Assembly (NCBI GenBank): GCA_046582495.1
Contig: JAYGEG010000067.1
Coordinates: forward strand, 1-64,000
Source: TMED23 sp913054205
Lineage (GTDB): Bacteria > Pseudomonadota > Alphaproteobacteria > Rhodospirillales > UBA2165
Reading direction: 5' to 3'
Length of the DNA: 64,000 bases
In this document: positions 52,080-61,005 of the stretch, piece by piece
Layout of the letters: every line of letters begins with the position of its first letter
Position numbering within the stretch: position 1 is the first letter of the stretch
Notes under the pieces: model-generated
Told to the model about the DNA's origin: nothing
What the model saw: only the letters and a program-made list of their open reading frames with translations
Database searches by the model: none
Made by a program: the position numbers and the translations under genes

Positions 52080-53093
52080 TTATTTAATGACTTGCGGATT
52101 GATCGGAGAGCCGGTACCGCGCGATATCACCAGAGGCGGTGCACACAGGAAAAACTCATAGACGCCGTCTTTAGCACAATCCGCAACAAGTTCGCGGAGA
52201 TACCAAATTTCGCCGTGAACAATGCCGATATAGGGGATTGTCACCCAATGCCAAGGCTGGTTCGTGCCATCGACTGTTTTGTTGGGTCGTACTTCGATGC
52301 CCCAGGTGTCGGAGCAAATACCGGCAATCTCTTTTTCATGGATCCAATCGACGGTTTCGAAGGCCAGTCCCGGTGCATCGCCGCCGGCATAGCCACCCCA
52401 TTCACCGCGGTCGAGGCAGTCGGCCATATGGCCGGTGTTAAAAATAACAAAATCACCGCGCCGAACTTCGACACCTTGCGCCTTGGCCGTCCGGTTGAGG
52501 TCATTGATTGTGATGCCATAGCCGTCTGCCAAGCGATCTTTCTTTTTATAGCGCGCCACATCAAGCAGCACGCCACGACCGACCATCTTGTCGGCAAATT
52601 TCTCGATACCATTTCTGTGCGCGCCCATCGAATCGACCAGCGCGGCATCGTAACCGTTCCACATTTTATCACCGGCAAAAACATGGGCCAGCGCATCCCA
52701 TTGACTGGCACACTGAGTTGGCAAATTGATAAAATCATCGGCATAACGTAGGCCAACGGTTTTATCCTGTCGACCTGCTATTGCATCGGTGCCGGTTGCC
52801 ATCATGTGATGCAAGGGATTCCAACGACCACCGAACAATCCATTTTGTGGACCTTTTTCATCCAGTTCCAAGCCGAGCCGGAAAACCTTGCCTTTTTTGA
52901 TCAGTTTCGCGGCATCAACAATATCTTGCGGTGTGATGTAGTTGAGCACGCCCAATTCATCGTTTTTGCCCCACTTGCCCCAATTCGACAGCTGTTTGCC
53001 TTTGCGAACGACATCAGCCTTCGTCAGGCCTTTCTTTTGGCCTTTCTTTTGGCTTTTCTTCTTAGCTGGCTTTTTGGCAGGTTTTTTGGCCAT
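52080..53093 (-). CDS. cyclase family hydrolase with lysine-rich N-terminal tail
   Basis: 337 residues. Residues 1-28 are almost only Lys, Ala, Pro, Gln and Gly (MAKKPAKKPAKKKSQKKG), which is not usual for this family; the catalytic domain begins near WGKWGKNDELGVLNYITP. The metal site is in QWDALAHVF with surrounding residues and in the late VWIHEKEIAG-like region; the HxGTHxD motif of the shorter paralogue is replaced by the longer-subfamily form CASQWDALAHV. It may act with the first cyclase on related amides. First gene of the minus-strand trio. Confidence 0.82.
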   Translation of the reverse strand: MAKKPAKKPAKKKSQKKGQKKGLTKADVVRKGKQLSNWGKWGKNDELGVLNYITPQDIVDAAKLIKKGKVFRLGLELDEKGPQNGLFGGRWNPLHHMMATGTDAIAGRQDKTVGLRYADDFINLPTQCASQWDALAHVFAGDKMWNGYDAALVDSMGAHRNGIEKFADKMVGRGVLLDVARYKKKDRLADGYGITINDLNRTAKAQGVEVRRGDFVIFNTGHMADCLDRGEWGGYAGGDAPGLAFETVDWIHEKEIAGICSDTWGIEVRPNKTVDGTNQPWHWVTIPYIGIVHGEIWYLRELVADCAKDGVYEFFLCAPPLVISRGTGSPINPQVIK

Positions 53094-53266
53094 CGTCTCA
53101 TCTCCCTTGGATCATATTCATTGATGCTTTTTGTGCAGTCTATGTCAGCCTGAATTCGCTGTCGAGAATTAATGATCAAGTGCTTACTTAGAGGTAGGTG
53201 TCTTGTTGTCTGTTGTTCAATTGTGTTTTATAAGGCCTTTCAGATAACAATGTAGGCTCGTTAAAA

Positions 53267-54670
53267 ATGACCGATTGGATGGACCGCCCCCTCGCCGATA
53301 TGGCCCAAGCTTTGCGCGACGGAAATGTGACAGCGACAGAGATTGGCGAAACAGTGATTGCACGGCATGACGCTTGGGACGAAAAACTGACGGCTTACAA
53401 AAATTGGAATGCGGAAAACACACTGGATCAAGCGACGGCCGCCGATCATGCCCTAAAAACAGGTAACGACCTTGGCGCGCTGGCTGGCATTCCGATCTCG
53501 GTTAAAGACATTTATGGCGTTGAAGGTTTCCCGACATTTGCCGGCTCGCCAAATCAGCTGCCACCCGAATGGGAGAAAGAAGGCCCGGTTGTGAAGGCCG
53601 TTCGCCGCCAGCTTTGTGTCATCCCCGGAAAAACCCACACCGTCGAGTTCGCCTTTGGCGGTCTTGGCATCAACCCCCATTGGGTCACGCCGCGCAATCC
53701 GTGGGACGCTGAAAACCACCGAGCACCCGGCGGTTCCAGTGCCGGCGCTGGTGTCAGCCTCCATGAAGGCTCGGCGATGGTGGCGTTTGGCACGGACACA
53801 GGTGGCTCTGTTCGCATTCCAGCCTCACTCACCGGCAATGTCGGCATTAAAACCTCAAAAGGACGCTGGTCGACCGACGGTATTGTGCCGCTGAGCACGA
53901 CTTTTGATACGCCTGGCATTTTGACAAAATCTGTTGCCGATGCGGTTTTTGCTTTCGAGGCAATCGATGCCAAAAGCCGCCACAGTACTGCTAAAATTCA
54001 TATCAAAGCGGCGAGCGAAATTACACTCGGCGTGACCACCGATTTTTTCTGGGATAAATGCCAGGACGATATCGCCGCAGTCGTCGAGGACACGATTTCT
54101 GAACTGGTCAAAGCGGGTATGAAATCTCGCGCTGTCAGCATGCCGGAGGCGCATGAGGCAGTTGAAGTCATGGCCGGCGGCATCATTGCCGCGTCTGAAG
54201 GCTACGAATTCCTTTCAAACGAATTGCCCGAATGGATTGATACACTTCATCCCATTGTCGGAGCCCGCATGAACACCGGCAGCGATTCTGCGGCCTTTGG
54301 ATATCTAACCGCCATTCGCCAAGTGCAGCGTCTCTGGGCACGCGCCGATGCGCAATTGGCGGACGTCGATGTCTTGGCAGTACCAACCATTCCGATCACG
54401 CCGCCGATCCTTTCCGAAGTTGAGGAAATGGAGGCTTATGGCACCGCCAACATGCTGACCCTCAGCAATACCATGGCCGGTAATTCGCTTAATTTGTGCA
54501 GCGTCACGATACCAGTTGGACTGGATAAAGCCGGTATGCCGGTCGGGCTGCAATTGCTGACCCGCCTCCACAATGAAGAAACACTGCTGGCCGTAGCCTT
54601 GGCGGTGGAAGCCGTTATCGGCATCCCCGCCGATCGTTTGGGAAAACCTCCTCTCGGTGGCAGCCTCTAA
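53267..54670 (+). CDS. amidase (amidase signature family)
   Basis: 467 residues. The Ser-cisSer-Lys triad is in GIPISVKDIYG, GGSSAGAGVS and DTGGSVRIPASL. It cleaves an amide in the cytoplasm; specificity is unknown. It is divergent from the cyclase set by 173 bases and starts a plus-strand group with a dehydrogenase and a deacetylase-like hydrolase, suggesting a shared amide or cyclic amide pathway. Confidence 0.9.
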   Translation: MTDWMDRPLADMAQALRDGNVTATEIGETVIARHDAWDEKLTAYKNWNAENTLDQATAADHALKTGNDLGALAGIPISVKDIYGVEGFPTFAGSPNQLPPEWEKEGPVVKAVRRQLCVIPGKTHTVEFAFGGLGINPHWVTPRNPWDAENHRAPGGSSAGAGVSLHEGSAMVAFGTDTGGSVRIPASLTGNVGIKTSKGRWSTDGIVPLSTTFDTPGILTKSVADAVFAFEAIDAKSRHSTAKIHIKAASEITLGVTTDFFWDKCQDDIAAVVEDTISELVKAGMKSRAVSMPEAHEAVEVMAGGIIAASEGYEFLSNELPEWIDTLHPIVGARMNTGSDSAAFGYLTAIRQVQRLWARADAQLADVDVLAVPTIPITPPILSEVEEMEAYGTANMLTLSNTMAGNSLNLCSVTIPVGLDKAGMPVGLQLLTRLHNEETLLAVALAVEAVIGIPADRLGKPPLGGSL

Positions 54671-54726
54671 ATTGGTGCCGGGTACATGTTAATTAGTTAA
54701 ATTATATCAATGAGTTAGGATTTTGA

Positions 54727-55626
54727 ATGTCGTTAAAAGTGGGTATTGTTGGGCTTGGAATTATGGGCGGTTCCTTCGCCAAAAACTTACGAGAGGCCGA
54801 TTTCGAAGTTTGCGGATTTGATATTGTCGAAAAAAATGTAGAGGCGCTCGTCGCTTTAGGCGGCACAGCCTGTGATTCGCCCAAAGAAGTCGCCGAACAA
54901 TCAGATGTCGTGATCACCTCGCTGCCGAGTATCCCGGCTTTTCATGCAGTGATGAGCGGTGATGATGGCTTCACAGCTGCCAAGAAAGACGGGCTCATTG
55001 TCATTGAATGCTCAACGTTACCGATTGCAGACAAACAGGCAGCGCATGATGCGCTCCGAGAAGTCGGCACAATCTTGATGGATTGCCCAATCAGTGGCAC
55101 GGGCTCGCAGGCCATCAACAAGGATCTCTCGATTTATGTCAGCGGCGAAGAATCCGCGCACGCAAAATGCCAAGATGTTTTCAACGGCTTTGCAAATATC
55201 AATTTCTACGTCGGGGAATTTGGCAATGGCAGCAAAATGAAGTTTGTTGCCAATCTTCTGGTCCATATTCATAACGTCGCCTCCGCTGAAGCCATGGTGC
55301 TCGGCATGAAAGCCGGGCTTGAACCGCAAACCATACTCGATGTTGTAAAAGTTGGCGCCGGCGGCTCGCGGGTGCTCGAGTTGCGCGGCCCGATGATGGT
55401 GGCTGACAATTACGATGACGCAACCATGAAAATGGACATCTGGCAGAAGGATATTAAAGTGATCAGCGAGTTTGCCGCTGACCTTGAATGTCCAACGCCG
55501 CTGTTTACCGCAGGGATTGATATCTATCGGTCCGGCCTCGCCAAAGGCATGGATAAACTCGATACCGCCTCGGTCTGCCGCGTGCTGGAAGAAATGGCCG
55601 GGCTAGAGAGAAAGAAGGAAAGTTAA
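54727..55626 (+). CDS. NAD(P)-dependent dehydrogenase, 3-hydroxyisobutyrate dehydrogenase family
   Basis: 299 residues. An N-terminal Rossmann fold (VGIVGLGIMGGSFAKNL), substrate-binding DCPISGTGSQAINKDLSIYV and the catalytic Lys in GNGSKMKFVANLLVHIHN. The C-terminal domain is all helical. Family members oxidise beta-hydroxyacids such as 3-hydroxyisobutyrate, tartronate semialdehyde or glycerate. It shares ~similar architecture with the enzyme at 57557 on the other strand. It lies one base before the PuuE-like gene. Confidence 0.9.
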   Translation: MSLKVGIVGLGIMGGSFAKNLREADFEVCGFDIVEKNVEALVALGGTACDSPKEVAEQSDVVITSLPSIPAFHAVMSGDDGFTAAKKDGLIVIECSTLPIADKQAAHDALREVGTILMDCPISGTGSQAINKDLSIYVSGEESAHAKCQDVFNGFANINFYVGEFGNGSKMKFVANLLVHIHNVASAEAMVLGMKAGLEPQTILDVVKVGAGGSRVLELRGPMMVADNYDDATMKMDIWQKDIKVISEFAADLECPTPLFTAGIDIYRSGLAKGMDKLDTASVCRVLEEMAGLERKKES

Positions 55627-55627
55627 A

Positions 55628-56500
55628 ATGGACACACCGCGCGAAAGGCTTCCCTACTCCGCCATCATCGACCGGCCCAAACTGGAATTGCCAGGCGGTG
55701 CCCGCATGGCCGTCTGGACCATCATGAATGTCGAACATTGGGACAGCACCAAGGCGCAACCCCGCACCATATTGCCGCCGCCGATGGGCCAGCCGTTATT
55801 GCCAGATGTGCCCAACTGGTCATGGCATGAATACGGCAATCGGGTGGGTTTTTGGCGTCTCAACGATATGTTCAAAAACTATGACGTGACGCCGACCCTC
55901 GCGATGAACGGCATTATTTTGGAAACTTATCCGCGTATTGCCGAGACCGCGCTCGAAGGCGGCTGGGAAATCATGGGCCACGGCTATATCCAAGGGCCGA
56001 TGCATAAACTTGAAGATCAGCGCGAACATATCCAAAGCACGGTCGAGGCGATCAAAGATTTCACCGGCAAAGGCCCGGTCGGTTGGGAAAGCCCCGGCCT
56101 TACCGAAACCATGGAAACGCTCGATATTTTGTCCGACTGCGGCATTGAATATGTTGCCGATTGGCCGCTTGATGACCAACCGGTGGAACTTAAAACAACC
56201 ACCGGCAAGCAGATGTTCTCTATACCCTACCCGCTTGAGACCAATGACATTACGATAATGGCTCTGCAACAGCATTCCTCGGAGGAATTTGCCAAACGCT
56301 GTATCGATCATTTTGACCGGCTTTATGAAGACAGTGCCGATATCACGCGCATCATGGGGATCAGCATGCACACCTATATTTCCGGCGTGCCGCACCGCTC
56401 GAAATATGTCGAGCAGGTTTATGAGCACATCACCAGCAAACCCGATGTTTTGATTTGGACCGGCGAGCAGGTGATGGATTGGTATAAAACACAGATATGA
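55628..56500 (+). CDS. polysaccharide deacetylase family protein, PuuE allantoinase-like
   Basis: 290 residues with a NodB-like barrel. NVEHWDSTK near residue 37 stands for the first metal motif region, GWEIMGHGYIQGPMHKLEDQ for the second. It resembles PuuE-type allantoinases and related amidohydrolases rather than chitin deacetylases: there is no signal peptide, so it acts in the cytoplasm. Given the amidase and cyclases nearby, hydrolysis of a cyclic amide is plausible (inference). Its stop overlaps the ankyrin-repeat gene by 4 bases. Confidence 0.85.
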   Translation: MDTPRERLPYSAIIDRPKLELPGGARMAVWTIMNVEHWDSTKAQPRTILPPPMGQPLLPDVPNWSWHEYGNRVGFWRLNDMFKNYDVTPTLAMNGIILETYPRIAETALEGGWEIMGHGYIQGPMHKLEDQREHIQSTVEAIKDFTGKGPVGWESPGLTETMETLDILSDCGIEYVADWPLDDQPVELKTTTGKQMFSIPYPLETNDITIMALQQHSSEEFAKRCIDHFDRLYEDSADITRIMGISMHTYISGVPHRSKYVEQVYEHITSKPDVLIWTGEQVMDWYKTQI

Positions 56501-57183
56501 AAACCCTCGCTTTAATTTTCGGTATCTTAATTTGTCACGCTTCGGATGTTGTTGCTCAAACGGCACCCTCACCAGATGAAATCAGCAATTATACCGGCCT
56601 CCACGCTGCGGCGGCAAAAGGCGACATTTCTAAAATAATTTCTTTGGATAAATCAGGCAGCGATCTCAACGCACGTGATGGTTTTGGCCGAACAGCATTG
56701 ATGATGGCGACCTATCAGAACCATATGGCAGCCGCCAAAGTTTTGATTGCGGCGGGGGCCGATCTCAATGCGTTCGATAGCGAACGCTACGACATGATCA
56801 CCATCGCAGTCGTCGCCAATACACTTCAGATGATGAATTTGGCGATTGGCTCCGGCGGCAATGCCAAACTGATGACCAGCCCCTATGACGGCACGGCACT
56901 TATCGCCGCCGCCCATCTCGGCCATGTTGAAGTGGTCCGCAGCCTCATTAAAGCCGGCGCGCCGCTCGATCACATCAATAATTTAAAATGGACGGCACTG
57001 ATTGAGGCAATTGTTTTAGGCGACGGCGGTAAAAATCATCAACTCATTCTGCAAGATTTGATCTCTGCCGGGGCTGATATCAATTTGGCGGACGGCAGCG
57101 GCGACACGCCGCTCACATTGGCGCGCAATCGAAATTACGCTGCCATGATTAAAATGCTGGAAGCGGCGGGCGCAAAGCCCTAG
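56497..57183 (+). CDS. secreted ankyrin-repeat protein
   Basis: 228 residues with a signal peptide (MKTLALIFGILICHASDVVA, cleavage near AQ-TAP). Five or so ankyrin repeats follow: LHAAAAKGDISKIISL, DGFGRTALMMATYQNHMAAA, a repeat around YDMITIAVVAN, YDGTALIAAAHLGHVEVVRS and GSGDTPLTLARNRNYAAMIK. Probably a periplasmic protein-binding scaffold. Its start overlaps the PuuE-like gene, so it is probably cotranscribed with catabolic genes, an unusual partner. Confidence 0.85.
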   Translation: MKTLALIFGILICHASDVVAQTAPSPDEISNYTGLHAAAAKGDISKIISLDKSGSDLNARDGFGRTALMMATYQNHMAAAKVLIAAGADLNAFDSERYDMITIAVVANTLQMMNLAIGSGGNAKLMTSPYDGTALIAAAHLGHVEVVRSLIKAGAPLDHINNLKWTALIEAIVLGDGGKNHQLILQDLISAGADINLADGSGDTPLTLARNRNYAAMIKMLEAAGAKP

Positions 57184-57218
57184 AAACTCACCACAGAATT
57201 CATTCAGGAGAACACCAA

Positions 57219-57518
57219 ATGGCTAATCTCGTAAATCTCGTGCACGTGTCATGTGATGCCAGCATTCGCGAAGAATTGCTCGATAAACTGTGGGTTAATG
57301 TTCACGCCGCGCGCGAAGAAGAAGGCTGCTATCAATTTGACGTATCAGTCCAAAGCGACGACCCAAACGCGTTCATATTCTATGAAGTCTATAAAGACGA
57401 AGCCGCACTCGCCTGGCACAAGGAGCAGCAATATTTCCTCGACTACTTTAAAATCGTCACTGACCTCGGCGACAAAGTGAACCGTTCCTTTGTCACCTAT
57501 TGGGTCGAGGATAAATAA
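57219..57518 (+). CDS. antibiotic biosynthesis monooxygenase (ABM) domain protein
   Basis: 99 residues, one ferredoxin-like ABM fold. Typical elements are ANVHAAREEEGCYQFDVSVQ-like VHAAREEEGCYQFDV, FIFYEVYKDEAALAWHKEQQ and YFKIVTDLGDK. Such small dimeric proteins include quinol or polyketide monooxygenases that need no cofactor and haem-degrading relatives. GGAGA precedes the ATG. It is the last plus-strand gene of the island; a palindrome follows at once. Confidence 0.85.
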   Translation: MANLVNLVHVSCDASIREELLDKLWVNVHAAREEEGCYQFDVSVQSDDPNAFIFYEVYKDEAALAWHKEQQYFLDYFKIVTDLGDKVNRSFVTYWVEDK

Positions 57519-57523
57519 TTAAC

Positions 57524-57558
57524 AATGTAATAAAGGTTCCAGGAACCTTTATTACATT
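57524..57558. repeat. REP-like palindrome, copy 3
   Basis: A perfect 35-base palindrome with the same GTAATAAAGGTTCC arm and central A as the two copies around the transposase 33 kb away; flanking TTAACAATG shows it is in the opposite orientation. It sits between convergent stops and its right end provides the stop codon region of the dehydrogenase gene. It probably terminates transcription from both sides. Confidence 0.85.
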
Positions 57559-58450
57559 ACTCGACGAGTTTGCGGTCTATGCCGGCTGAGGTTTCGATGG
57601 CTTTACAGACGGCAGATGTGTCGAGATGGCCGAGGCCTTGGGCAATGGCGGAATTAAATTTTTGCCAGGCTGAGACATAAAGATCGATCGGTGCCCTGAC
57701 TTCTGCGGCATAGGACGTGATGATGCTGGCGTCTTTCTCATAGACAGAAAACATTGTGCCGCCGCCTTCGCGGTAGTCACTTTCGGACATCATTTTGCCG
57801 CGAATATCGAACATTTTTGAGCCACCGGCACTTTCCTTGATCACCTCGTAGATGAGCTTTGGATCAAAACCAGCTTTCTGGCCGAGGGTAAAACATTCCG
57901 CCGCGGCGGCATTGTGAACATGGACAAGGTAGTTCGCCAAAATCTTCATGCGGCTGCCATCACCGACGTCACCAACATAGAAATTACTTGCCGTGAAGCC
58001 GTCAAAAATTGACAGGCATTCTTTGTAAGCAGCTTCGTCGCCGCCGATATGACACGACGCCATGCCTTTGGCCAGCATCGGCGGCGTTGCACTAATCGGC
58101 GCATCCAGCATGTTTTTACCACTTTCTTTGAGCGTCGCCGCGACATCAATTTTTTGCTGAACTTTAAGCGTCGAACACTCGATGACGATCTGCCCCGGTT
58201 TATCCGTTTGGTTCAGCTGTTCAACGACATTTTCGACCGCTGCAATAACCGGCAAAGAAAGGATGACGACATCCGCCTTTTCTGAAACTTCCGCAACGCT
58301 CGCCGCTGCCTCCAAGCCAAACTCATCAAGAGCTTCAATGCATTTGGGATCGAGATCAAAGCCAATGACTTTAAATTGTTTTTTTAAAAGAAGCCCCGCG
58401 ACATTGCCGCCCATAGGTCCCAATCCAATAACACCAACTGTAACGCTCAT
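57557..58450 (-). CDS. NAD(P)-dependent dehydrogenase, 3-hydroxyisobutyrate dehydrogenase family (second)
   Basis: 297 residues, same family as the gene at 54727. Rossmann motif VGVIGLGPMGGNVAGLLLKK, catalytic-Lys region GDGSRMKILANYLVHVHNAA, DAPISATPPMLAKGMAS as substrate loop. The two copies are probably paralogues with different substrates. It is transcribed toward the ABM gene and away from the TRAP-like gene region. Confidence 0.9.
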   Translation of the reverse strand: MSVTVGVIGLGPMGGNVAGLLLKKQFKVIGFDLDPKCIEALDEFGLEAAASVAEVSEKADVVILSLPVIAAVENVVEQLNQTDKPGQIVIECSTLKVQQKIDVAATLKESGKNMLDAPISATPPMLAKGMASCHIGGDEAAYKECLSIFDGFTASNFYVGDVGDGSRMKILANYLVHVHNAAAAECFTLGQKAGFDPKLIYEVIKESAGGSKMFDIRGKMMSESDYREGGGTMFSVYEKDASIITSYAAEVRAPIDLYVSAWQKFNSAIAQGLGHLDTSAVCKAIETSAGIDRKLVE

Positions 58451-58844
58451 TTTACCCCTCCAAAAGTTAGGTGATTTTCAATACTTTTAATTCTTACTCA
58501 ATTTTCTTTGGGCGCATTCATACCATTTGCAACGCCCTAAGCAAGGCTTCAGTTTAACTACATTTTTGGTGCATATACTTGGTTTATTCGATAGCTATGC
58601 GTTTCATGCATACCAGAATAAGTAAATTAACAGCAGTAATCCGGGATAATCGGGCGTATATACTCCCCATGAAACACAGATCAATCATACAGAGATTTTT
58701 GGCGCGGCGGCGTTTTTTGACCCGCTCATTTTGGCGTCACACCACTCATTACCGCGGCCATTAATACCCTCGGCAGTGGGCGCGTTCGATTAATCTATCA
58801 CTATCCAGATAACCGAACGATCTCTTTAAAACGAAAATTAAATC
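58451..58844. other. intergenic region, no supported gene
   Basis: About 390 bases between two minus-strand genes. A 61-codon plus-strand ORF (58579-58764) is Arg- and His-rich and has no recognisable motif. A stretch near 58735-58840 reads as a protein-like tail in another frame (AINTLGSGRVRLIYHYPDNR) but lacks start, stop and family, so may be a relic. The promoter of the 57557 dehydrogenase should lie in the first 100 bases. Confidence 0.4.
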
Positions 58845-59765
58845 TTACTCGACCAGCTCGAACAATCGATCCCCTAAACGGGCGCGGTGTTTGGCGACCA
58901 AGGGCGTAACCGCATCCTCGAAGGCCCTACGTTCGTCATCGCTTAACCTCACGATATCGTTTTCAGCTGGATCAAGAGCGTTCATGACCTCGTCGTCTTC
59001 GGCTTGAGCAAAGCCTCGTTGCGCCACAGTTGCGACATCGACTGAGGCTTGAACGGCGTCTTGGATCTCGGCCGGCCAGGATTGATACATCTCATTATTA
59101 ACCATCACCAACACCATTCCAAAGAAATGGCCGGTCAGGGTAATGTGACGATGATACTGATAGGTGCCAAAGCGGTAGGTGTTGGTCAGCGGATTTTCCT
59201 GGGCATCAATCTCGCCGGATTTTACTTTTTCAACGAGATCAGCGACATCAACAAAAGTCGGCTCCATGCCCAACAGCTTAAAAAACTCCTGGTGGACCTC
59301 AGAATTCATCGAGCGCATTTTCAAGCCGGCGCAATCGGCTGGCGTGCGTATCTCTTTGACACCATTGGTAAAATGGCGAAAACCGTTATCCCAAAAGCCC
59401 AAAATTCGAACGCCCATTTCAGCAAGAAACTTTTCTTTCAGCAAATCACCCAATTCGCCGTCAAGCGCTGCGTAGGCTTTGTCCCGGCTTTGAACAACAA
59501 ACGGCAGATCAAAGATCGCCACTTCCGGCACGCGCTCCGCCATGTAGCTGGAGGCGAAATAACACATCGTTAACTCACCGGCTTCGACCAAATTGGGCAA
59601 ATCAATGGCTTGGATGCCTTTGGTTTCACACATATTGCCATCCATTTTGTAGCTCACCACATCACCCACACGCTTCGCCAATTCTTCGCCAAAAACTTCA
59701 GCGGCACGATTATGGACTGAGGTCGGGGGCTGGTAGCCGCCTAATTTGATTTTTACAGGGCTCAT
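58845..59765 (-). CDS. TRAP-type (DctP-like) solute-binding protein without signal peptide
   Basis: 306 residues of the DctP family: KIKLGGYQPPTSVHNRAAEV, FDLPFVVQSRDKAYAALDGE, GVRILGFWDNGFRHFTNGVK, the Arg-containing LKMRSMNSEVHQEFFKLLG and GEIDAQENPLTNTYRFG. The protein begins directly with the mature domain (MSPVKIKLGG); no in-frame hydrophobic leader precedes it. No DctQ or DctM permease gene is adjacent. It is therefore either cytoplasmic or the start is misplaced; the upstream sequence does not offer a leader in frame. Confidence 0.85.
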   Translation of the reverse strand: MSPVKIKLGGYQPPTSVHNRAAEVFGEELAKRVGDVVSYKMDGNMCETKGIQAIDLPNLVEAGELTMCYFASSYMAERVPEVAIFDLPFVVQSRDKAYAALDGELGDLLKEKFLAEMGVRILGFWDNGFRHFTNGVKEIRTPADCAGLKMRSMNSEVHQEFFKLLGMEPTFVDVADLVEKVKSGEIDAQENPLTNTYRFGTYQYHRHITLTGHFFGMVLVMVNNEMYQSWPAEIQDAVQASVDVATVAQRGFAQAEDDEVMNALDPAENDIVRLSDDERRAFEDAVTPLVAKHRARLGDRLFELVE

Positions 59766-59875
59766 TGAGCAGGTCCTTATTTTTCATTATGAAGTCTTAT
59801 ATAAGAGTGTTTAGTCAGCGGCAGCGTTTATATCAACCCTTGATCTACAGAGGGGATACACTTTTCGATGAGATT

Positions 59876-60373
59876 TTATTCTTCATCGACCAATTGGAGC
59901 GGCTGTTGATAGAAACTGATGAAATAACGTTTGTCAGGTGTCCACCAACATTGTTCCTGATCGGGAACTATTTCAATGAATGAGCCAAAATTAGAGAGAG
60001 AGTATTTTTGAGTACAGCCAAGCCAGGTAACCAATGCTGTATTTTTAAAGAATTCAATAGGACCAATTTCTGTACGTTCGGCAGATAGGCCCGTTTGGTT
60101 TTTCAAAAAACAATTGCCCACGCGATCGTGTCGGCACTTGGTTTCATTGCTGTTGGTGATTTTGACATGATGAACAATACCATCAACGACCTGAAAACCA
60201 TCATCATCCAACATACGGCAGTCATCATTGGGGGGTATTTGACTGTGGGCAAATTCACAACGAAACCAGACACCCTCCAGCACATTTGATGACTCCGCAG
60301 CCCTTAGCGGCTGGGATGCCAATATTGCCACCGCAACGACGAGTAATTTTAACAAGACCTTTGAACAAATCAT
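59876..60373 (-). CDS. secreted cysteine-containing protein of unknown function
   Basis: 165 residues from the Met at 60373, chosen because it gives a clean signal peptide (MICSKVLLKLLVVAVAILAS, cleavage near RAA). Longer starts up to 60442 add 23 hydrophobic residues. The mature part has six Cys (EFRCEF-like VWFRCEF, DDCRML, TKCRHDRVGNCF, WLGCTQKY, QEQCWW), so disulfides are likely in the periplasm. No family is recognised. Confidence 0.6.
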   Translation of the reverse strand: MICSKVLLKLLVVAVAILASQPLRAAESSNVLEGVWFRCEFAHSQIPPNDDCRMLDDDGFQVVDGIVHHVKITNSNETKCRHDRVGNCFLKNQTGLSAERTEIGPIEFFKNTALVTWLGCTQKYSLSNFGSFIEIVPDQEQCWWTPDKRYFISFYQQPLQLVDEE

Positions 60374-60422
60374 TCTATAAATATAGTAGAAATAGAATGT
60401 GACTGAAATAGGGAGAAAAAAA

Positions 60423-60821
60423 ATGGCGATCGAGCGCATCAATCCACCGGAAATCTATCTACCGAATAAGGGCATTTATACTCAAGTTATTAAAGCAACA
60501 GGCAGCACGCACGTGTTTTTGGCCGGCATTGTGCCCTTCGATAATGATCAAAACATCGTCGGGCTTGACGACATGCACGCCCAAGTGAAACAGGTGCTGC
60601 GTAATATTGAACACGCGCCAGTCGCCGCCGGTGCAAAGCCATCCGATGTTGTACGCATTAATGCGCTTGCCACCGATGTTGATCTTTATATCCAAGAAGG
60701 TGCGCCGCAGGTCATCGCTTTTTTTGGCGACACAAAACCAACATCGACGACGTATCAGGTTCAAAGGCTGGTTCATCCCGATTGGCTTATTGAAATTGAA
60801 GCAACCGCAATGGTTGATTGA
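60423..60821 (+). CDS. RidA family protein (reactive intermediate deaminase)
   Basis: 132 residues from the ATG at 60423, after a purine-rich GGGAGAAAAAA. RidA/YjgF fold: GIYTQVIKATGSTHVFLAGI, VKQVLRNIEHAPVAAGAKPS, VVRINALATDVD, and the late PTSTTYQVQRLVHPDWLIEI. The Arg of the canonical RPAR motif region is replaced here by PTSTTYQVQRL. RidA proteins hydrolyse enamine/imine intermediates from PLP enzymes. It lies 184 bases upstream of the liv genes. Confidence 0.85.
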   Translation: MAIERINPPEIYLPNKGIYTQVIKATGSTHVFLAGIVPFDNDQNIVGLDDMHAQVKQVLRNIEHAPVAAGAKPSDVVRINALATDVDLYIQEGAPQVIAFFGDTKPTSTTYQVQRLVHPDWLIEIEATAMVD

Positions 60822-61005
60822 CCTAGAAGCATTAATCTTAATAACCAAATCACATTTTCAGATTAACCTTGATCTCGGTTTCGTGATCAAGTTACAGTCA
60901 CATATTGAGTACTTAAGTTACCCAGCGGTTGTCAAAAATGAGATTAAACTCAGGCAGCGCGCGGTTTGTTTATCGTTTTATCAATCCACACAAGGAGAAA
61001 ATGGT

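Noticed and set aside
58579..58764. 61-codon ORF in the 58.5-58.8 kb gap
   Set aside because: Arg-rich without motif, ribosome site or neighbour support.
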